From positions 1-63,803 of the forward strand of contig JAAYAH010000068.1 of assembly GCA_012719445.1 (NCBI GenBank): DNA of 63,803 nt. Direction: 5' to 3'. A program made the translations under genes and the position numbers. The notes beneath the pieces were generated by a model, which was given only the letters and a program-made list of their open reading frames with translations, was not told the origin of the DNA and did not search any database. Shown one piece after another: positions 55,410 to 63,752 of this stretch; position 1 is the stretch's first letter, and each line of letters begins with the position of its first letter. This stretch comes from Actinomycetales bacterium (lineage in GTDB: Bacteria > Actinomycetota > Actinomycetes > Actinomycetales > Kineosporiaceae).

Positions 55410-55478
55410 ATCTCGCGGTGGCCCCGCCAGCGGCCCCTCCCCCGGGGTCGACTTGTCCACGTGGCGAGAGCACCACGG

Positions 55479-56486
55479 ATGCCCGAGGAACTCCTCGGTG
55501 TCCCCTTCCTCGGCCGGGAGGCGGTGGACTCGGGGCTGCTCACCCGGGACCAGTTGCGCAACCGGGTCTGGATCCGTCTGCTCCGCGGGATCTACGTCTC
55601 CCGCGGATCCGAGCACGATCCGGCGGTCCGGATCGCCGCGTTGCGCCTGGCTGTCGGCGATGTCGATCGGGTCGTCGTCGCCGGCCGGACGGCCGCGTGG
55701 GTACACGGGGTGTGGCGTCCGCGGGAGGGCCGGCCTCTTCCTCTGGAGATCACCCGCCCTTCCCGGGCTCCCGGGACGTCCGCCGCCGGGGTCACCCGGC
55801 GTCGACTGGCGCTCCTCGGCTCACCGGACCTCGTGCGCCCGCCCTGTGGACTCTCCGACCTGGACCACGACATCGTCGAACGGGACGGGCTGCACCTGAC
55901 CTCTCCGGTCAGAACCTGCTTCGACCTCATGCGGGAACGGCGGTTGGTCGAGGCGGTCGTGGTGGCGGACGCCTTCGCGGCCGAGAGCGGACCGACGCCC
56001 GAACCGGTCGGTATCCCGCTCCTCGCTGCCTACTGTGCCGATCGTCGCGGCTGGCGAGACGTCCGCACGGCGCGGGCTGCGGCCGAACTGGCGTCATCGG
56101 CGTCGCGATCGCCGCAGGAGACCCGGCTGCGCATGGTCGTGGTCCTGGCCGGTTTCCCCGAACCCCTCGTCAACGTGCCCGTCACCGATCCGTCCACGGG
56201 CGCCGTCCTGGCCATGCCCGACCTCATGGTCCCCGACCCGGTGCTCACCGGACTGGAGTACGACGGCACCCACCACGACGAGGGAGACCAGCCGACTCGC
56301 GACCGGACGAGGGCCAACCGCCTGCTGACCGCGGCAGGCCTTCCACTGCTCCGTTACGACGCCGCGGCGCTGCGCACCGGCAGAGAACGCATCGTCAGGG
56401 ACGTCGCCGCCGTGTCCCGGTACCGCCACGTTCTCCCGCTGGACGACGCCGACTTCCGCACCCCACCACCCCGCCTGGCGTGGTGA
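55479..56486 (+). CDS. AbiEi-like protein with C-terminal DUF559 nuclease-like domain
   Basis: A 335-residue protein. The N-terminus (about 1-45: V-D-S-G-L-L-T-R-D-Q-L, G-I-Y-V-S-R-G-S) is the AbiEi-type winged-helix region. A middle domain has A-A-W-V-H-G-V-W and T-S-P-V-R-T-C-F-D-L-M. The C-terminal 110 residues match the DUF559/Vsr-like PD-(D/E)xK fold: M-P-D-L-M-V-P-D, G-L-E-Y-D-G-T-H-H and R-D-R-T-R-A-N-R-L. Candidate catalytic residues are retained. It stands alone, on the strand opposite pdxT and pdxS, splits them, and is bracketed by two 67-bp palindromic elements. Function unproven. Confidence 0.82.
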   Translation: MPEELLGVPFLGREAVDSGLLTRDQLRNRVWIRLLRGIYVSRGSEHDPAVRIAALRLAVGDVDRVVVAGRTAAWVHGVWRPREGRPLPLEITRPSRAPGTSAAGVTRRRLALLGSPDLVRPPCGLSDLDHDIVERDGLHLTSPVRTCFDLMRERRLVEAVVVADAFAAESGPTPEPVGIPLLAAYCADRRGWRDVRTARAAAELASSASRSPQETRLRMVVVLAGFPEPLVNVPVTDPSTGAVLAMPDLMVPDPVLTGLEYDGTHHDEGDQPTRDRTRANRLLTAAGLPLLRYDAAALRTGRERIVRDVAAVSRYRHVLPLDDADFRTPPPRLAW

Positions 56487-56520
56487 CGCCTGCCCCCACC
56501 CACCGCCCCCCGCCCGCCGT

Positions 56521-56587
56521 CACTCGCCGACCGGTGGCCAATCGGGGCTAAAACCCACGAATGATCCCCATTTGCCACCGGTCGGCG
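56521..56587. repeat. 67-bp palindromic element, copy B
   Basis: Starts 34 bases after the AbiEi/DUF559 stop. Left end CACTCGCCGACCGGTGGC and right end TTTGCCACCGGTCGGCG form arms with ACCGGT cores at 56530-56535 and 56577-56582. Inside lie a second pair, CGGGG and CCCC. Same length and orientation as copy A. Confidence 0.87.
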
Positions 56588-56628
56588 CGGATGCGGGGCG
56601 ATCGCATGGACGGGCGCGTGGGTGGGTG

Positions 56629-56680
56629 GATGAGACGCGTGAATGAGACGCGTGAATGAGACGCGTGGATGAGACGGGTG
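56629..56680. repeat. 13-bp tandem array between element B and pdxS
   Basis: Four units of the type AATGAGACGCGTG (56629-56641, 56642-56654, 56655-56667, 56668-56680). The middle two are identical and the outer ones differ by one or two bases. It lies 30 bases downstream of the pdxS stop on that gene's strand. Confidence 0.88.
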
Positions 56681-56710
56681 GGTGGCTGAGCTGGCCGGGA
56701 GCCCGTGCGT

Positions 56711-57643
56711 CTACCAGCCGCGGTCGGCGAGGCGGTGCGGGACCGGGATGTCGTCGACGTTGATCCCCACCATGGCCTCGCCCAGCCCGCGGGAGACCTG
56801 GGCGATGACGCCGGGGTCGTCGTGGAAGGTCGTGGCCTTGACGATCGCTGCCGCGCGGGCAGCCGGATCTCCCGACTTGAAGATCCCGGAACCCACGAAC
56901 ACGCCGTCGGCTCCGAGCTGCATCATCATCGCCGCGTCCGCGGGGGTGGCGATGCCGCCGGCCGTGAACAGGACGACGGGCAGCTTGCCGGTCTCGGCGA
57001 CCTCCCTGACCAGGTCGTACGGCGCCTGGAGCTCCTTCGCGGCCTGGTAGAGCTCGTCACCGCTCATCGAGGTGAGCCTGCGGATCTCACCGATGATCTG
57101 GCGCATGTGGGTTGTGGCGTTCGAGACGTCTCCGGTGCCGGCCTCGCCCTTCGAACGGATCATGGCGGCTCCCTCGGCGATCCGGCGCAGGGCCTCGCCG
57201 AGGTTGGTCGCCCCGCACACGAACGGCACGGTGAACCGCCACTTGTCGATGTGGTGGGCGTAGTCGGCCGGGGTGAGCACCTCGGACTCGTCGACGTAGT
57301 CGACCCCCAGCGCCTGGAGCACCTGAGCCTCGACGAAGTGACCGATCCGGGCCTTCGCCATCACCGGGATGGAGACGGTCTGGATGATCCCGTCGATCAT
57401 GTCGGGGTCGCTCATCCGGGAGACCCCGCCCTGGGCCCGGATGTCGGCGGGAACCCGCTCCAGCGCCATGACGGCGACCGCACCGGCGTCCTCAGCGATC
57501 TTCGCCTGCTCCGGCGTGACCACGTCCATGATCACTCCGCCCTTGAGCATCTCGGCCATCCCGCGCTTGACGCGCGCGGTGCCGGTGACGACGCCGGTCG
57601 GCTCGCCGGGGGTGGCGGATGCGGGGATCTCGGGGGTGGACAC
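56711..57643 (-). CDS. pdxS: Pyridoxal 5'-phosphate synthase lyase subunit
   Basis: Makes PLP from ribose 5-phosphate, glyceraldehyde 3-phosphate and ammonia from PdxT. The 310-residue TIM-barrel protein has [33 protein letters not shown] (catalytic Lys region), and the phosphate loop [12 protein letters not shown] at 57643 with GAGG eight bases upstream. Very conserved; alone on its transcript because the AbiEi gene separates it from pdxT. Confidence 0.98.
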   Translation of the reverse strand: MSTPEIPASATPGEPTGVVTGTARVKRGMAEMLKGGVIMDVVTPEQAKIAEDAGAVAVMALERVPADIRAQGGVSRMSDPDMIDGIIQTVSIPVMAKARIGHFVEAQVLQALGVDYVDESEVLTPADYAHHIDKWRFTVPFVCGATNLGEALRRIAEGAAMIRSKGEAGTGDVSNATTHMRQIIGEIRRLTSMSGDELYQAAKELQAPYDLVREVAETGKLPVVLFTAGGIATPADAAMMMQLGADGVFVGSGIFKSGDPAARAAAIVKATTFHDDPGVIAQVSRGLGEAMVGINVDDIPVPHRLADRGW

Positions 57644-57817
57644 GACGCACCTCACTGCGGGAACGGAGATTCGGAGACCGACGACGACGGTCGACGGCCG
57701 ACGGACGCACCGGCTCGTCCGCGCCAGGCGGACGGGCGGCGCTGCCCCGGCCCATGGTACGCGGACGCCTCCGGTCCGGCCCTCGTACCCGCGATCGCCC
57801 TGCGGTCGTCCCGCCGG

Positions 57818-58384
57818 TCAGGTGACCAGGCCGGGCGGGAGGGAGTCGTCGATCTCGATCATCGGCGGGGACGGGGCGTGACCGGCGAGCCGCGCCCACC
57901 GGACCACCCGCTTGCGCCGCACCCGTTGGGCCTGGGCGACGGCGTCGTTGTGGAACCGCCGGGCGAGCTGCACCCGGGTGCACGCCTCGGCGAGAGCGTC
58001 GAGCACGTCGCCGGTCACCGGGTTCTGTCGCAGCCGGGCCACGTGCTCGGGGTCCTCGAACGCGGCCTGGATGGCTCGGGTGAGGTCGTTCTCGGCCTCC
58101 TCCAGCGGGGCGCCGCCGTCGCCGTCGATCCCGGCGACGGTCTGACCGTCGCCGAGGGACTCCGAGGCGGCTCCGGCGAGCATCAGGCCGGTGGCCGGGT
58201 CGAGGGCTCCGGCGACCTCCAGCGACACCGCCGCCCGCCGGACCAGTTGCGCGTCCAGGGCTGCGCGGGCCGACTCGACCTTGTGGTGCAACCGGTCGAG
58301 CCGGGCGGCGGAGTAGGACAGGTACCAGCCGATGACGACCAGCACGACGGCGGTCAACGACCACCAGCCGAGGAGATCAGGCAC
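57818..58384 (-). CDS. Conserved membrane protein (LemA-like region) next to pimA
   Basis: A 188-residue protein with one N-terminal transmembrane helix (about 8-25) and a helical cytosolic part with S-A-A-R-L-D-R-L-H-H-K-V-E-S-A-R-A-A-L-D-A-Q-L and R-R-F-H-N-D-A-V-A, the pattern of LemA-like actinobacterial proteins. In M. tuberculosis a related region lies in Rv2609c, fused to a Nudix domain that is missing here. GTG start with AGGAGG. In line with pimA-patA-pgsA. Function unknown. Confidence 0.75.
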   Translation of the reverse strand: MPDLLGWWSLTAVVLVVIGWYLSYSAARLDRLHHKVESARAALDAQLVRRAAVSLEVAGALDPATGLMLAGAASESLGDGQTVAGIDGDGGAPLEEAENDLTRAIQAAFEDPEHVARLRQNPVTGDVLDALAEACTRVQLARRFHNDAVAQAQRVRRKRVVRWARLAGHAPSPPMIEIDDSLPPGLVT

Positions 58385-58496
58385 GAGTCGCTCCTCCTGT
58401 CGGGCCTCTCGCGACGTCCTGGTGGAGCCGCTCGCGGTAGCGGTGCCGAGGCGACTCTACGACGCCGCGACCGGACTCCCCCGTCCCGACGGCCGC

Positions 58497-58551
58497 GTCG
58501 TCCTGCCGGTCAGGTCGTCCTGCCGGTCACGGCGTCCACCGTCGCCGGTCA
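58497..58551. repeat. 17-bp tandem repeat ending on the pimA stop
   Basis: GTCGTCCTGCCGGTCA is repeated at 58497-58512 and 58514-58529, with a diverged third copy that ends in the pimA stop codon (58549-58551). It lies just downstream of pimA on the minus strand. Confidence 0.75.
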
Positions 58552-59712
58552 GTCCCGCCAGCGCGAGAGCAGGCCTCGGGTCCTCGGGTCCTCGCCGACC
58601 CGGTCCTCTCCGTCACGCACGGTCTTGTACACGGCGAGCACCTGCTCCGCCACCCGGGACCAGTCGTAGCGCCGCACCGCCTCGCCGGCCCGGGCGGACA
58701 GCCGGGTGCGGAGACCGGCGTCGGAGAGCAGGGCGACGAGTTCCCCGGCCAGCGCCGCCGGGTCACCGACCCGGAACAGCCGGCCCAGCTGCCCGCCGTC
58801 GAGCACCCGCTGGAACGCACCGAGATCGCTGGCCAGCACCGGAGCCCCCGCGCTCATCGCCTCGACCAGGACGATCCCGAAGCTCTCACCACCGGTCTGC
58901 GGGGCGACGTAGACGTCGACGGAACGCAGCAGGGACGCCTTGGCCGCGTCGTCCAGCGGTCCCAGCAGCTCGACGCACGAGCGGGACGGGCCCAGGTCCT
59001 CCAGAGCCTCGCTACCGTCGCCGCGGCCGAGCACGAGGAACCGGGCACCGGGGAAGCGGGACAGCACCTCGGGGATCGCCCGGGCCAGGACCGGGAGACC
59101 CTTCCTCGGCTCGTCCAGGCGCCCGACGAAGGCGACGGTCGGCGCGTCGGCCGTCCCCTTCCAGCGGGGGTCGGTCTCGGCGCAGGCGAACCGGTCGACG
59201 TAGACCCCGTTCGGGATGACCACGGCGTCGCCGCCGAGGTGCTCGACCAGGGTGCGGCGCGCGTCCTCGGACACGGCGATCCGGGCGGAGATCTTCTCCA
59301 GGCTCGGCCGCAGCAGCGGCTGCGCGGCGCGCATCGCCCGCGAGCGCAGGAGCGCGGTATGGAAGGTCGCCACGATCGGTCCGGTCGCGGCCCACAGCGC
59401 CAGCAGGGACAGCGACGGGGTCGCCGGCTCGTGGATGTGCAGCACGTCGAAGTCGCCGTCGGCGAGCCACCGCCACACCCGGGTGGCGCTGACCGGGCCG
59501 AAGTTCACCCGGGCGACCGAGCCGTTGTACTTCACCGGGACGGCGCGCCCCGCGGCCTCCAGGTAGTCCGGCACGGGCGTGTCGTCGTCGGCCGGTGCGA
59601 GCACGCTGACCTTGTGCCCGCCGGAGATGAGGTGCTCCGCGAGGTCACGGACGTGGAACTGCACACCGCCAGGGACGTCGAAGGAGTAGGGGCAGACAAG
59701 TCCGATGCGCAC
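58549..59712 (-). CDS. pimA: Phosphatidylinositol alpha-mannosyltransferase PimA
   Basis: Transfers the first mannose from GDP-mannose to phosphatidylinositol at the inner leaflet, starting PI mannoside synthesis. The 387-residue GT4 enzyme has C-P-Y-S-F-D-V-P-G-G-V-Q-F-H-V at the N-terminus, L-H-I-H-E-P, F-V-G-R-L-D-E-P-R-K-G, and the nucleotide-sugar motif G-E-S-F-G-I-V-L-V-E-A-M (about 277-288). GTG start. Order pgsA-patA-pimA is the standard actinobacterial cluster. Confidence 0.94.
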   Translation of the reverse strand: MRIGLVCPYSFDVPGGVQFHVRDLAEHLISGGHKVSVLAPADDDTPVPDYLEAAGRAVPVKYNGSVARVNFGPVSATRVWRWLADGDFDVLHIHEPATPSLSLLALWAATGPIVATFHTALLRSRAMRAAQPLLRPSLEKISARIAVSEDARRTLVEHLGGDAVVIPNGVYVDRFACAETDPRWKGTADAPTVAFVGRLDEPRKGLPVLARAIPEVLSRFPGARFLVLGRGDGSEALEDLGPSRSCVELLGPLDDAAKASLLRSVDVYVAPQTGGESFGIVLVEAMSAGAPVLASDLGAFQRVLDGGQLGRLFRVGDPAALAGELVALLSDAGLRTRLSARAGEAVRRYDWSRVAEQVLAVYKTVRDGEDRVGEDPRTRGLLSRWRD

Positions 59713-59731
59713 GGCAGACTCCGCTCGAACG

Positions 59732-60670
59732 TCAGTCGCTCTCTGATGGCCGGTCCGCCGCCTCGGGCACGAGGTCGGCGAGGAACACCCGTTGCAGCAT
59801 GTGCCAGTCCTGGGGGGCTGTGGCGATCCCCGCGGCCAGTGCGTCGGCGCACTGCTGGGTCATCGACGCGACCTGCTCCGGACGACTGCCCTGCTCCGGC
59901 GGGAGGATCTCCGGGTGGATCGTGATCGAGATCCCCCACCTGGCCGGTGCCGGGGCGCGCAGCCGCACGTAGCGGATGCTCGTCGGGTGCAACGCCGCTC
60001 CGGTGACCAGGGCCAGCGCGGCGGGACCCGCGGCCATCCGCGCCGTCTCGCCGAAGAAGCTCACCGGGACCCCGTTCGCGGTGAGGTCCCGGTCGGCCAG
60101 CAGCGGGACGAACCCCCCGGACCGGAGCCGTCGCACCAGCAGGCCGAACACGTCGCCGCCGCCGGTCAGCGGGAGGACCTCGATGCCGAGCTGCTGCCGG
60201 AAGTCGACGAAGCGCTCGTAGACCTCCTCGGGTCGCAGCCGCTCGGCCACGGTCGTCACCGGGGCGAGGGCCAGCGAGGCCCAGGCTCCTGCGTGATCCC
60301 AGTTGCCCTGGTGGGACAGCGCCATGACGACGCCGCGCCCCTGGGCGAGACTCTCCCTGACCGGACCGTCCCCCTCGACCCGGCAGGTGCCCAGGATGCG
60401 TTCCGGGGTCCAGTCCGTCATCCGGAACGCGTCGCACCAGTACCGCATGTAGGAGTGCATGCCCTTGCGGGACATCGTCTTCAGCGCGAAGGCCGATGCG
60501 CCCGGCGCGACCCTGGCCAGGTTGGCCTCGAGTTGGCGGACGCCGCGCCCCTGCCGGAGCCAGGCGAACTGGGCGAGCGCCGAGAAGGTCAGGTACGCCA
60601 GCCGCTCGGGAAGCGCCCTCACCACCCGCCATCCGGCCGAGTAGGCCAGGATCGTCAGCCGCTCACGCAT
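59732..60670 (-). CDS. Phosphatidylinositol mannoside acyltransferase (PatA-like)
   Basis: Acylates PI mannosides on the cytosolic face of the membrane. The 312-residue LpxL/HtrB-family protein has the H-x4-D catalytic motif in S-H-Q-G-N-W-D-H-A-G (about 115-124), N-terminal hydrophobic helix and the typical L-A-D-R-D-L region. ATG at 60670 overlaps the pgsA stop by eight bases. Next to pimA, 19 bases on. The PatA role follows from this context. Confidence 0.9.
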   Translation of the reverse strand: MRERLTILAYSAGWRVVRALPERLAYLTFSALAQFAWLRQGRGVRQLEANLARVAPGASAFALKTMSRKGMHSYMRYWCDAFRMTDWTPERILGTCRVEGDGPVRESLAQGRGVVMALSHQGNWDHAGAWASLALAPVTTVAERLRPEEVYERFVDFRQQLGIEVLPLTGGGDVFGLLVRRLRSGGFVPLLADRDLTANGVPVSFFGETARMAAGPAALALVTGAALHPTSIRYVRLRAPAPARWGISITIHPEILPPEQGSRPEQVASMTQQCADALAAGIATAPQDWHMLQRVFLADLVPEAADRPSESD

Positions 60671-61328
60671 CGGCGCCCTCGGAACGGATCGTCGCGGCGG
60701 CACGGCCCGCGTTCCCCTGCGCCAGGGCCTGGGTCCGCACGGTGAGCATCCGCTGCACCACGGTCACCAGGCTCGCGGCCGCCAGCAGCGCCAGGACGAC
60801 GAGCAGGAAGACCTCGGGCAGGCCGAGGCCGACCAGCCCGGTGGTCACCAGGACGGCGACCAGCCGGTCCGCGCGCTCGGCGATCCCGACGCTCGCGGTC
60901 ATCCCGAGCCCCTCCGCCCTCGCCCTGGCGTAGGAGACGACGCTGCCGAGCACCAGGCAGGTCAGAGCGAGGGCCGCCATCACCTGGTCGCGTCCGCTGT
61001 CGCGACCCGCGTAGCACAGCACGAGGCCGCCGAAGACGGCCGCGTCGCCGACCCGGTCGAGGGTCGAGTCGAGGAACGCCCCCCAGGAACAGGACCGGTG
61101 CGACATCCTGGCCATGATCCCGTCGACGGTGTCCGAGAACACGAACGCGGTGATCACCATGGTCCCGGCGAAGAACTGGTGCCGTGGGTAGAAGGCCAGC
61201 GCGCCGACGCAGACCCCGAGGGTCCCGACGAGGGTGACGACGTCTGGGCTGACGCCCCAGCGCAGCAGTGCCCTCGCCACCGGGGTCAGGAGCCGGGTGA
61301 ACAGCGCGCGGGCGAAACGGTTCAGCAT
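60663..61328 (-). CDS. pgsA: Phosphatidylinositol phosphate synthase (CDP-alcohol phosphatidyltransferase)
   Basis: A 221-residue polytopic membrane enzyme with five or six helices. The full CDP-alcohol motif is D-T-V-D-G-I-M-A-R, then eight residues, G-A-F-L-D and three more, D (about 66-91). Context with patA and pimA implies it makes phosphatidylinositol phosphate from CDP-diacylglycerol and inositol phosphate, as Rv2612c does. The longer frame upstream is not supported. Start ATG 61328, weak ribosome site. Heads the pgsA-patA-pimA run. Confidence 0.93.
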   Translation of the reverse strand: MLNRFARALFTRLLTPVARALLRWGVSPDVVTLVGTLGVCVGALAFYPRHQFFAGTMVITAFVFSDTVDGIMARMSHRSCSWGAFLDSTLDRVGDAAVFGGLVLCYAGRDSGRDQVMAALALTCLVLGSVVSYARARAEGLGMTASVGIAERADRLVAVLVTTGLVGLGLPEVFLLVVLALLAAASLVTVVQRMLTVRTQALAQGNAGRAAATIRSEGADA

Positions 61329-61536
61329 GATGTCCCAAGGGCCTGGTGCTCCCGCACGGCGCGGCGGGCACGGCTGACGACGCGATCTGGCACGCTGAAC
61401 TCTACCGACCAACGTCCTCTTGCCCCGCGTCCCGGGACAGGTAGAGGGTTGTCGGCAGGGGCACATCCGAGATCCACCATGGATCGATCCACCGACCCAA
61501 CCGAGCACCGGCCCCGTTGAGGGACAAGGAGGTCTC

Positions 61537-63684
61537 ATGTCGGCCAACGCCAAGCAGAGGGGAGCAGGGGTCGAAGCCCCTGACTCCCCTGAGCGCATCC
61601 GCAATGTCGTGCTCGTGGGACACGCGTCTGCGGGCAAGACGACGCTTGCCGAGGCGCTGCTCATGGCGACTGGCGCGGTGTCCCGAGCCGGGCGCGTCGA
61701 GGACGGCACCACGGTGTGCGACTACGAGGACGTCGAGCACCGGATGGTCCGGTCGGTCTCGCTCACGGTCGCGGCCACCGCCCACGAGGGGGTGAAGATC
61801 AACATCGTGGACACGCCCGGGCACCCGGACTTCGTCGGGGAGGTCCGTGCGGGGCTCAGGGCGGCGGATGCCGCCCTTTTCGTCGTCTCGGCCGCGGACG
61901 GCATCGACGGCATCACCCGGATGCTCTGGGAGGAGTGCGAGGCCGTCCGGATGCCGCGGGCCGTCGTCGTGACCCACGTCGACCACCAGCGCGGTGACTT
62001 CGACGAGGTGCTGGCCGTCTGTCAGCGCTCCTTCGGCGAGGGCACCCAGCCGCTCTTCCTCCCGCTGCTCAGCGACGACGAACTGCCGGCCGGTCTCATC
62101 GACCTGCTGACCCAGAAGGTCCTCGACTACTCCAAGGGGTCCAAGGTCGAGCGGGACGCCGAGCCGGGGCACCTGGACGCCATCGAGGCCGCGCGCACCG
62201 CCCTCGTCGAGGGCGTCATCCAGGAGTCCGAGGACGACGCCCTGATGGACCTCTGGCTCGAGGGCGACGAGATCCCGCCCGCGACCCTGATCACCGACCT
62301 CCGCAAGGCCGTGGCGAGGGCCGCCTTCCACCCCGTCCTCCCCGTGGTCGCCACCAACGGCCTCGGCGCGGTCGAGTTGCTCGATCTCATCACCAATGCC
62401 TTCCCGCCGCCCTGCGCGAGGGAGCTGCCGGTGGTCACCACCCCGGACGGCAAGCCGCGCGAGGCCGTGGTCTGCGACGTGGCACAACCGCTGGTCGCCG
62501 AGGTGGTCAAGACCACGACGGACGCCTACGTCGGCAGGCTGAGCCTGGTGCGGATCTTCTCCGGCACCCTGACCCAGGACGCCACGGTGCACGTCTCGGG
62601 GCACTTCGCCCAGTTCGCCGGCGGCAACCGCGGCCGGGAGGACCACGACGTCGACGAGCGCCTCGGCGCGGTGTCGGTCCCGCTGGGCGGGACACTCAAC
62701 CCGGTGCCCAAGGGCATCGCCGGGGACATCGTCGCCGTGGCCCGGCTCACCAAGGCGGAGACCGGGGACACCCTCTCCGACCCCTCGGCCCCGGCGCTCA
62801 TGGAGCCATGGGCCATGCCGGAGCCGCTGCTGCCGACCGCGGTGGTCGCCAAGACCAGCAGCGACGAGGACAAGCTCTCCCAGGGGCTCGGCCGGCTCGT
62901 CGCGGAGGACCCCACCGTCCGGGTGGAGGTCAACCCCGACACCCACCAGATGGTCCTGTGGGCGATGGGCGAGTCGCACCTCGACGTGCTGCTGGACCGG
63001 CTGCGCAACCGGCACGGCGTCCAGGTGGACGGCGTCCCGCTGAAGGTCGCGCTCAAGGAGACCTTCCAGAAGAAGGCCACCGGGCGCGGGCGGCACGTCA
63101 AGCAGTCCGGTGGGCACGGCCAGTTCGCCGTCTGCGAGGTCGAGGTGGAGCCGCTGCCCGAGGGCTCCGGGTTCGAGTTCGTGGACAAGGTCGTCGGGGG
63201 TTCCGTTCCCCGGCAGTTCATCCCGAGCGTCGAGAAGGGCGTCCGCGCCCAGATGGAGAAGGGCGTCGCGGCCGGCTACCCGGTCGTGGACATCCGGGTG
63301 ACCCTCTTCGACGGCAAGGCGCACAGCGTGGACTCCTCCGACGCGGCGTTCCAGATGGCGGGCTCGCTCGGTCTCAAGGAGGCCGCGGCCAAGGCCGGGG
63401 TCGCCATGCTGGAGCCCATCGACGAGGTCAGGGTGATGGTGGACGACGAGTACGTCGGCGCCATCATGAGCGACCTCTCCGGCCGACGGGGCCGGGTCAG
63501 CGGGACCTCCGCGGTACGGACCGGCCGGACCGAGGTCGCGGCCGAGGTCCCGGCGATCGAGCTGACCCGGTACGCCATCGACCTGCGCAGCCTCGCCCAC
63601 GGCACCGGGGTGTTCACCCGGGAGTACGTGCGACACGCGCCGATGCCGCAGCACATCGCCGACAAGCTGCTCGCCGAGGACTGA
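61537..63684 (+). CDS. Elongation factor G-like protein (EF-G2 type)
   Basis: Translational GTPase of 715 residues with EF-G layout. G1 is G-H-A-S-A-G-K-T-T (about 27-35), G3 is D-T-P-G-H-P-D-F, and domains II to V follow. The G4 position, normally N-K-x-D, reads T-H-V-D (V-V-V-T-H-V-D-H-Q-R-G-D-F). Such EF-G-like paralogues are widespread in actinobacteria next to the canonical fusA and may have a specialised, not general, role. ATG 61537 with a perfect AAGGAGGT site. Followed by a 15-bp hairpin. Confidence 0.92.
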   Translation: MSANAKQRGAGVEAPDSPERIRNVVLVGHASAGKTTLAEALLMATGAVSRAGRVEDGTTVCDYEDVEHRMVRSVSLTVAATAHEGVKINIVDTPGHPDFVGEVRAGLRAADAALFVVSAADGIDGITRMLWEECEAVRMPRAVVVTHVDHQRGDFDEVLAVCQRSFGEGTQPLFLPLLSDDELPAGLIDLLTQKVLDYSKGSKVERDAEPGHLDAIEAARTALVEGVIQESEDDALMDLWLEGDEIPPATLITDLRKAVARAAFHPVLPVVATNGLGAVELLDLITNAFPPPCARELPVVTTPDGKPREAVVCDVAQPLVAEVVKTTTDAYVGRLSLVRIFSGTLTQDATVHVSGHFAQFAGGNRGREDHDVDERLGAVSVPLGGTLNPVPKGIAGDIVAVARLTKAETGDTLSDPSAPALMEPWAMPEPLLPTAVVAKTSSDEDKLSQGLGRLVAEDPTVRVEVNPDTHQMVLWAMGESHLDVLLDRLRNRHGVQVDGVPLKVALKETFQKKATGRGRHVKQSGGHGQFAVCEVEVEPLPEGSGFEFVDKVVGGSVPRQFIPSVEKGVRAQMEKGVAAGYPVVDIRVTLFDGKAHSVDSSDAAFQMAGSLGLKEAAAKAGVAMLEPIDEVRVMVDDEYVGAIMSDLSGRRGRVSGTSAVRTGRTEVAAEVPAIELTRYAIDLRSLAHGTGVFTREYVRHAPMPQHIADKLLAED

Positions 63685-63713
63685 TATGTAGGGGTGGGTT
63701 GTCAAGTGGCGTG

Positions 63714-63752
63714 GCGAGGCGCCGCCGGAGGGTTGGTCCGGCGGCGCCTCGC
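63714..63752 (+). terminator. Hairpin terminator after the EF-G-like gene
   Basis: GCGAGGCGCCGCCGG (63714-63728) pairs perfectly with 63738-63752, 15 bp with a 9-base loop. It lies 30 bases after the stop. A mild T-rich run (TCTGTGTTCC) follows. The rest of the window to 63803 shows no gene. Confidence 0.8.

Larger units (their letters stand above)
55117..55478. other. Upstream region of the AbiEi/DUF559 gene
   Basis: This 362-base gap begins with a strongly C-rich, G-poor tract (about 55141-55230), then palindromic element A (55224-55290), then an 8-8-8 inverted repeat (55386-55409), and ends at the ATG. A second C-rich tract (about 56490-56520) precedes element B downstream. No other gene is seen. 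Confidence 0.6.

Noticed and set aside
55224-56587. Classical insertion sequence around the AbiEi/DUF559 gene
   Set aside because: No transposase, the repeats are in direct rather than inverted orientation relative to each other, and no target-site duplication is visible.
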